Shown here: piece after piece, positions 60,004 through 64,000 of the stretch
Layout of the letters: every line of letters starts with the position of its first letter
Position numbering within the stretch: position 1 is the first letter of the stretch
Origin: Abyssalbus ytuae
GTDB taxonomy: Bacteria; Bacteroidota; Bacteroidia; Flavobacteriales; Flavobacteriaceae
Reading direction: 5' to 3'
DNA: 64,000 nucleotides
Assembly: GCF_022807975.1 (NCBI RefSeq)
Contig: NZ_CP094358.1
Span: forward strand, 682,001 to 746,000
Translations under genes and position numbers: made by a program
Notes under the pieces: model-generated
Seen by the model: the letters and a program-made list of their open reading frames with translations, nothing else
Databases searched by the model: none
What the model was told of the DNA's origin: nothing

Positions 60004-60879
60004 TTACCGGGAAACTGTTCCTGAAGGAAAAGAGCCTTCATTAAACATCATTTCATAGGTTTCATGATCGGCCGCATTCTCCGGTATTGAAACAGCCAAA
60101 GGTTTTAAGGTAAAAGGTGCAGGGCTATTATCGGGTTCGGGTTCTATAGATATTACTGCCAACCCTCCGGATAAATCTACAGGAAAATTTAATCCGTTTG
60201 GTGCATTTATCAGATAGTCTTCACCAGGAAACGGAGGACCGGGATTCATAGTACTGCTAAACCCGTCAAATTCATCTGCTGCATTAACATCAGTAAATTT
60301 GCCCGATGTAACCGGCACACCATTAATAACAGCCCATCCTTCATATTTCCAGCCTGCCGGCAAATCTGGTAAATCCAAACCCACTGCCGGACTACCCGAT
60401 GTTAAATCTAAAAACCATATCCCGCTATTTTCGTCTGAATCTCCTCCATTGGTAGGTGTTGCTAAAATATATTTACCTGAGGAGGATGAAAAATTTCCGA
60501 CAATCGAAGTACTTACTGTTGCCGAATTTCCTGCAAAGTCCCCCACTAATATTTTGGTTTCTGCAGGAGCAGGATCAGTATCTGCTGCAGGTTCAATTGA
60601 CAATACAAAAGTTGTTGCCATTTCTAACATTTCAGCATTCACCGGAAATAAGGTTTGAGATAACTGACCGGAAGAATTCACTGTAAATGTTCCTGTTGAT
60701 ATGGGAGTCCCGTTTACAATTATCCATCCTTCATAAATAAAATCAGAGCCTAAACTCTCTAATCCGTTTAAGTTGAGATAAATATTACTCTCTGTATTAT
60801 TTCCACCATCGTCATCATTATTACATGATATTGACATCAGGCCCACTAAAAATACTGCTATTAAAACATTTCTTATCAT
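60004..60879 (-). CDS. Lipoprotein with two RskA-like domains
   Basis: A 291-residue protein with lipidation Cys19 (LVGLMSISC) followed by NNDDDGGNN. Two copies of a domain follow: YEGWIIVNGTPISTGTF...VLSIEPAADTDPAP (about 48-110) and YEGWAVINGVPVTSGKF...VISIEPEPDNSPAP (about 180-255). The pattern resembles the anti-sigma-K (RskA) extracellular domain without its membrane anchor or sigma-binding part. The function is unknown. Confidence 0.8.
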   Translation of the reverse strand: MIRNVLIAVFLVGLMSISCNNDDDGGNNTESNIYLNLNGLESLGSDFIYEGWIIVNGTPISTGTFTVNSSGQLSQTLFPVNAEMLEMATTFVLSIEPAADTDPAPAETKILVGDFAGNSATVSTSIVGNFSSSSGKYILATPTNGGDSDENSGIWFLDLTSGSPAVGLDLPDLPAGWKYEGWAVINGVPVTSGKFTDVNAADEFDGFSSTMNPGPPFPGEDYLINAPNGLNFPVDLSGGLAVISIEPEPDNSPAPFTLKPLAVSIPENAADHETYEMMFNEGSFPSGTVSR

Positions 60880-60955
60880 CGCAATTTGGTTTAATTGATT
60901 TCTAATAAACCAAAAGTATCAATGTAGAAAATGTTAAAATGTAAGCTGGCTTACA

Positions 60956-61624
60956 TTAAGCTATTTTTTTTAACCTTATTTCCTTTCTGCTAAAATCTAT
61001 TAGATTTTCTTCCTTTAATTCATTAAGAATTAAGTTTAAAGTGGGACGCGTAGTTCCTATAAGTGAAGCAATATCTTTTTGGGTATAGGGATGTTTCACT
61101 ACCCTGTGACCGGTATTTTTACAATCGTAGCCATACTCTTCACAAAGTTCTTTTAAAAATTCCAGTAAGCGTGTTTTGGTGTCTTTAAACAGTAACAGTT
61201 CCAACCGTCTTTCGAGTTTTTTCATCTTCAAACCGATAAACTTATATATTTTAAGGGAAAAAGTTTTATTATCGTTCATTAATTGATGAAGAGTATCAAC
61301 ACTAACCGCACAAATAGAAGTTTCATTTTCCAGTGATTGAGCAAATTCATTTCGTTTTTCTTCTCCCAGAAGGGCTTTTTCCCCAAATATCTCTCCTTTA
61401 GTTAAAATTGCTTTTATCACTTCGTTTCCATCTTCGGTATAATAGCCGATTTTTATTTTTCCTTTTTCAATTAAAAAAATTTTATTGGCACTATCATCCT
61501 CAAAGTAGATATAATCATTCTTTTTATAAAAATCAAATTGATGACATTCTTTATAAGCCGCAAATTTATGAGGACAAAGAATTTTAAAGAGGTTCACATC
61601 ATTAAAAAACCATAATGTGTTCAT
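60956..61624 (-). CDS. Crp/Fnr family transcriptional regulator
   Basis: A 222-residue protein from ATG 61624 (MNTLWFFNDVNLFKILCPHK); a TTG at 61672 would add 16 residues. The cyclic-nucleotide-binding fold (KIFLIEKGKIKIGY, FGEKALLGEEKR) precedes a C-terminal winged HTH (YTQKDIASLIGTTRPTLNLI). The N-terminal Cys residues are too few for a typical Fnr iron-sulphur cluster. The effector is unknown. Confidence 0.9.
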   Translation of the reverse strand: MNTLWFFNDVNLFKILCPHKFAAYKECHQFDFYKKNDYIYFEDDSANKIFLIEKGKIKIGYYTEDGNEVIKAILTKGEIFGEKALLGEEKRNEFAQSLENETSICAVSVDTLHQLMNDNKTFSLKIYKFIGLKMKKLERRLELLLFKDTKTRLLEFLKELCEEYGYDCKNTGHRVVKHPYTQKDIASLIGTTRPTLNLILNELKEENLIDFSRKEIRLKKIA

Positions 61625-61683
61625 TGGTTGTTGAATAATTGTGGTTGTAATATTTTTTAAAGTCGGAAGCAAAACAATTTACT

Positions 61684-61715
61684 TACAAAAAAACTCCCGG
61701 AAATTCCGGGAGTCT
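61684..61715 (-). terminator. Terminator after aconitase
   Basis: ACTCCCGG pairs with CCGGGAGT around a 5-base loop; on the minus strand seven T follow. It lies between acn and the Crp/Fnr gene. Confidence 0.85.
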
Positions 61716-61747
61716 AAATTTATTTGTTGTTATAATACTATTATATA

Positions 61748-64000
61748 TTAAGCATTTTGTGCTGCTATTAAATTTAATGCAGAACCTGCTTTGAACCATT
61801 CAATTTGCCCTTGATTGTACGAGTGATTAACAAGAATGTTTTCTTTGCTACCATCCGCATGTACAATTTCTATAGTTAATGATTTACCAGGTGCGAATGA
61901 TTCCAGATCAACAAAGTTGAATGTATCATCTTCCCGGATTTTGTCATAATCGGCTTCATTATCAAAAGTCAAAGCTAACATTCCTTGTTTTTTAAGGTTT
62001 GTTTCATGAATCCTGGCAAAAGACTTTACCAAAACTGCCCTAACTCCTAAATGACGGGGCTGCATTGCTGCATGCTCCCTGGATGATCCTTCACCATAAT
62101 TATGATCTCCTACTACAATAGTTGGTATTCCTGCTGCTTTGTATGCTCTTTGTACGTCGGGCACGCCTCCGTATTCTCCGGTAATCTGATTTTTAACAAA
62201 ATTAGTTTTTTGGTTAAAAGCGTTAACGGCTCCTATTAAAGTATTGTTGGCAATATTATCTAAATGCCCTCTGAAACGTAACCAGGGCCCTGCCATGGAA
62301 ATATGATCAGTAGTACATTTTCCAAAAGCTTTAATAAGCAATTTAGCACCCATTATATTTTTGCCGTCCCATGGCTTAAATGGTGCCAGTAGCTGAAGTC
62401 GTTCCGATGTGGAAGCCACGACTACCTGTACTCCGCTTCCGTCATCGGCCGGCGCCACATAACCTGCATCTTCAACGGCAAATCCTTCAGGTGGCAATTC
62501 ATATCCTCGTGGTTCATCCAGCATTACTTCTTCACCATCTTCATTTATGAGCTTATCGGTTATTGGATTAAAATCCAAACGTCCAGCAATGGCTATTGCC
62601 GTAACCAACTCAGGTGAACCAACAAAAGCTAATGTATTAGGATTTCCATCGGCTCTTTTGGCAAAGTTTCTGTTAAATGAATGTACAATGGTATTTCTTT
62701 CCTGTCCATCGCCTTTATCTCCATACCTGTCCCACATTCCTATACAAGGGCCGCATGCATTTGCAAAAACCGTTGCACCTATTTTATCAAAAGTTTTTAT
62801 AAATCCATCTCTTTCGATAGTATACCTTACCTGCTCAGATCCTGGAGTTATGGTAAAATTGGATTTTGTTTTCAATTTTTTGTCTGCTACCTGTTTTGCC
62901 AAAGAAGCAGCACGGGAAATATCTTCATATGATGAATTGGTACAAGACCCGATAAGCCCATATTCAACTTTTAAAGGCCAGTCATTTTTGCTTGCTGCTT
63001 CGCTCATTTTAGAAACAGGGGTTGCCAAATCGGGGGTAAAAGGACCATTTAAGTGTGGTTCTAATTCTGATAAATTTATTTCGATAACCTGATCAAAATA
63101 TTGTTCAGGATTTGCATATACTTCAGAATCGGCAGTAAGATGTTCTTTTACCTGATTAGCGGCATCAGCAACATCTGCCCTACCGGTAGAGCGCAAGTAA
63201 CGGTCCATAGATTCGTCGTAACCAAAAGTTGAAGTGGTTGCTCCTACTTCAGCCCCCATATTACAGATAGTCCCTTTACCGGTACATGACATGGAAGTTG
63301 CCCCTTCTCCAAAATATTCTATAATTGCTCCGGTACCTCCTTTTACTGTAAGGATTCCTGCCACTTTAAGTATTACATCTTTAGGTGCTGTCCATCCGGA
63401 CAGTTTTCCGGTGAGTTTTACACCTATTAGTTTAGGGAATTTAAGTTCCCATGGCATTCCTGCCATAACATCAACAGCATCTGCTCCTCCAACTCCAATA
63501 GCTACCATTCCTAAACCTCCGGCATTTACTGTATGTGAATCTGTCCCGATCATCATACCACCCGGAAATGCATAGTTCTCTAAAACTACCTGATGGATGA
63601 TACCTGCTCCCGGTTTCCAGAAACCAATTCCGTATTTGTTTGATACTGATTCTAAAAAATCAAACACTTCATTACTGGTTTGATTAGCTCTTTTCAAATC
63701 GGCTTCGGCTCCAACTTTTGCCTGAATTAAGTGATCACAATGTACTGTAGTTGGTACGGCAACTTTAGGTTTGCCTGCATGCATAAATTGTAACAATGCC
63801 ATTTGGGCAGTAGCATCCTGACATGCAATTCTATCGGGTGCAAAATCTACATAATCCTTACCCCTTTCAAAAGCTGTAGACGGATTACCATCCCAAAGGT
63901 GAGAGTAAAGTATTTTTTCAGCTAAAGTCAATGGTTTTCCGGTTATTTCACGTGCTTTATCAACACGTTCGGCCACTCGTCCATAGACTTCTTTTATCAT
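61748..64000 (-). CDS. acn: Aconitate hydratase (start probably beyond the window)
   Basis: The frame gives 750 residues from the ATG at the window edge ([20 protein letters not shown]). Homologues I recall have a few extra residues before this (MAFDIDMIKKVY-like), so the true start is likely just outside. SCTNSSYED and [11 protein letters not shown] hold the 4Fe-4S Cys residues, and [15 protein letters not shown] is the swivel-domain active site. It isomerises citrate and isocitrate in the TCA cycle. The terminator at 61684 follows. Confidence 0.96.
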   Translation of the reverse strand: MIKEVYGRVAERVDKAREITGKPLTLAEKILYSHLWDGNPSTAFERGKDYVDFAPDRIACQDATAQMALLQFMHAGKPKVAVPTTVHCDHLIQAKVGAEADLKRANQTSNEVFDFLESVSNKYGIGFWKPGAGIIHQVVLENYAFPGGMMIGTDSHTVNAGGLGMVAIGVGGADAVDVMAGMPWELKFPKLIGVKLTGKLSGWTAPKDVILKVAGILTVKGGTGAIIEYFGEGATSMSCTGKGTICNMGAEVGATTSTFGYDESMDRYLRSTGRADVADAANQVKEHLTADSEVYANPEQYFDQVIEINLSELEPHLNGPFTPDLATPVSKMSEAASKNDWPLKVEYGLIGSCTNSSYEDISRAASLAKQVADKKLKTKSNFTITPGSEQVRYTIERDGFIKTFDKIGATVFANACGPCIGMWDRYGDKGDGQERNTIVHSFNRNFAKRADGNPNTLAFVGSPELVTAIAIAGRLDFNPITDKLINEDGEEVMLDEPRGYELPPEGFAVEDAGYVAPADDGSGVQVVVASTSERLQLLAPFKPWDGKNIMGAKLLIKAFGKCTTDHISMAGPWLRFRGHLDNIANNTLIGAVNAFNQKTNFVKNQITGEYGGVPDVQRAYKAAGIPTIVVGDHNYGEGSSREHAAMQPRHLGVRAVLVKSFARIHETNLKKQGMLALTFDNEADYDKIREDDTFNFVDLESFAPGKSLTIEIVHADGSKENILVNHSYNQGQIEWFKAGSALNLIAAQNA

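Overview
The window looks like a chromosomal segment of a low-GC member of the Bacteroidota, most likely class Flavobacteriia. The evidence is a SusC/SusD pair, TonB-type and lipoprotein genes with flavobacterial features, a split transketolase, many promoters of the Bacteroidota type (-7 element TAnnTTTG, TTG about 22-24 bases upstream), tRNA genes without an encoded CCA, and an rRNA operon whose 16S ends in a normal anti-Shine-Dalgarno. There is no phage, transposase, plasmid or CRISPR locus.

Layout. 1-8.8 kb: housekeeping and small conserved genes: a cut MATE transporter, mazG, a secreted sialate O-acetylesterase, a tightly overlapping DinB/NRDE/DoxX/ATP-grasp operon, a ruvX-def-DUF5606 operon and dapD. 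8.8-14.5 kb: a cluster of six glycosyltransferases in mixed orientation, probably for lipopolysaccharide or other surface glycan. 14.5-20 kb: tsaC, cca, heme A synthase, a pRiA4b ORF-3-like protein and a nucleoid-associated protein. 20.1-26 kb: a complete rRNA operon on the minus strand (16S, tRNA-Ile, tRNA-Ala, 23S, 5S) with two promoters, boxA-like elements and a terminator. 26.2-30.8 kb: thrS-infC-rpmI-rplT, a HAD phosphatase and a YjbQ protein. 31-35.9 kb: an orphan SusD/SusC pair.

36.4-41.5 kb is the most unusual stretch. It holds a 1406-residue protein made of about 16 related helical repeats, some duplicated very recently. Downstream lie a terminator, a MITE-like 211-bp inverted-repeat element and a 23-bp tandem array whose two unit families keep the same dyad by a compensating base swap. 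No function can be named for any of these.

41.6-55.1 kb returns to core genes: an AsnB-annotated secreted protein, dnaB, accA, an EamA transporter, an LptF/LptG permease, tgt, split transketolase with a secreted orphan between its halves, an outer-membrane barrel, an FKBP lipoprotein, an S4 protein, a methyltransferase, a phosphoribosyltransferase and aroK. Three tRNA genes (Lys, Lys, Leu) follow.

55.6-59.4 kb is a carotenoid locus: a MerR regulator with a CarH-like B12-binding domain, then crtI, crtB and crtZ. A 19-bp perfect inverted repeat surrounds the crtI promoter and covers the crtI start codon; a weaker copy overlaps the regulator's own promoter. This suggests a light- or B12-controlled pigment switch. 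The window closes with a TlpA-like thioredoxin, a lipoprotein with a duplicated RskA-like domain, a Crp/Fnr regulator and aconitase, whose true start probably lies just outside. All work was done by eye; no database search was run.
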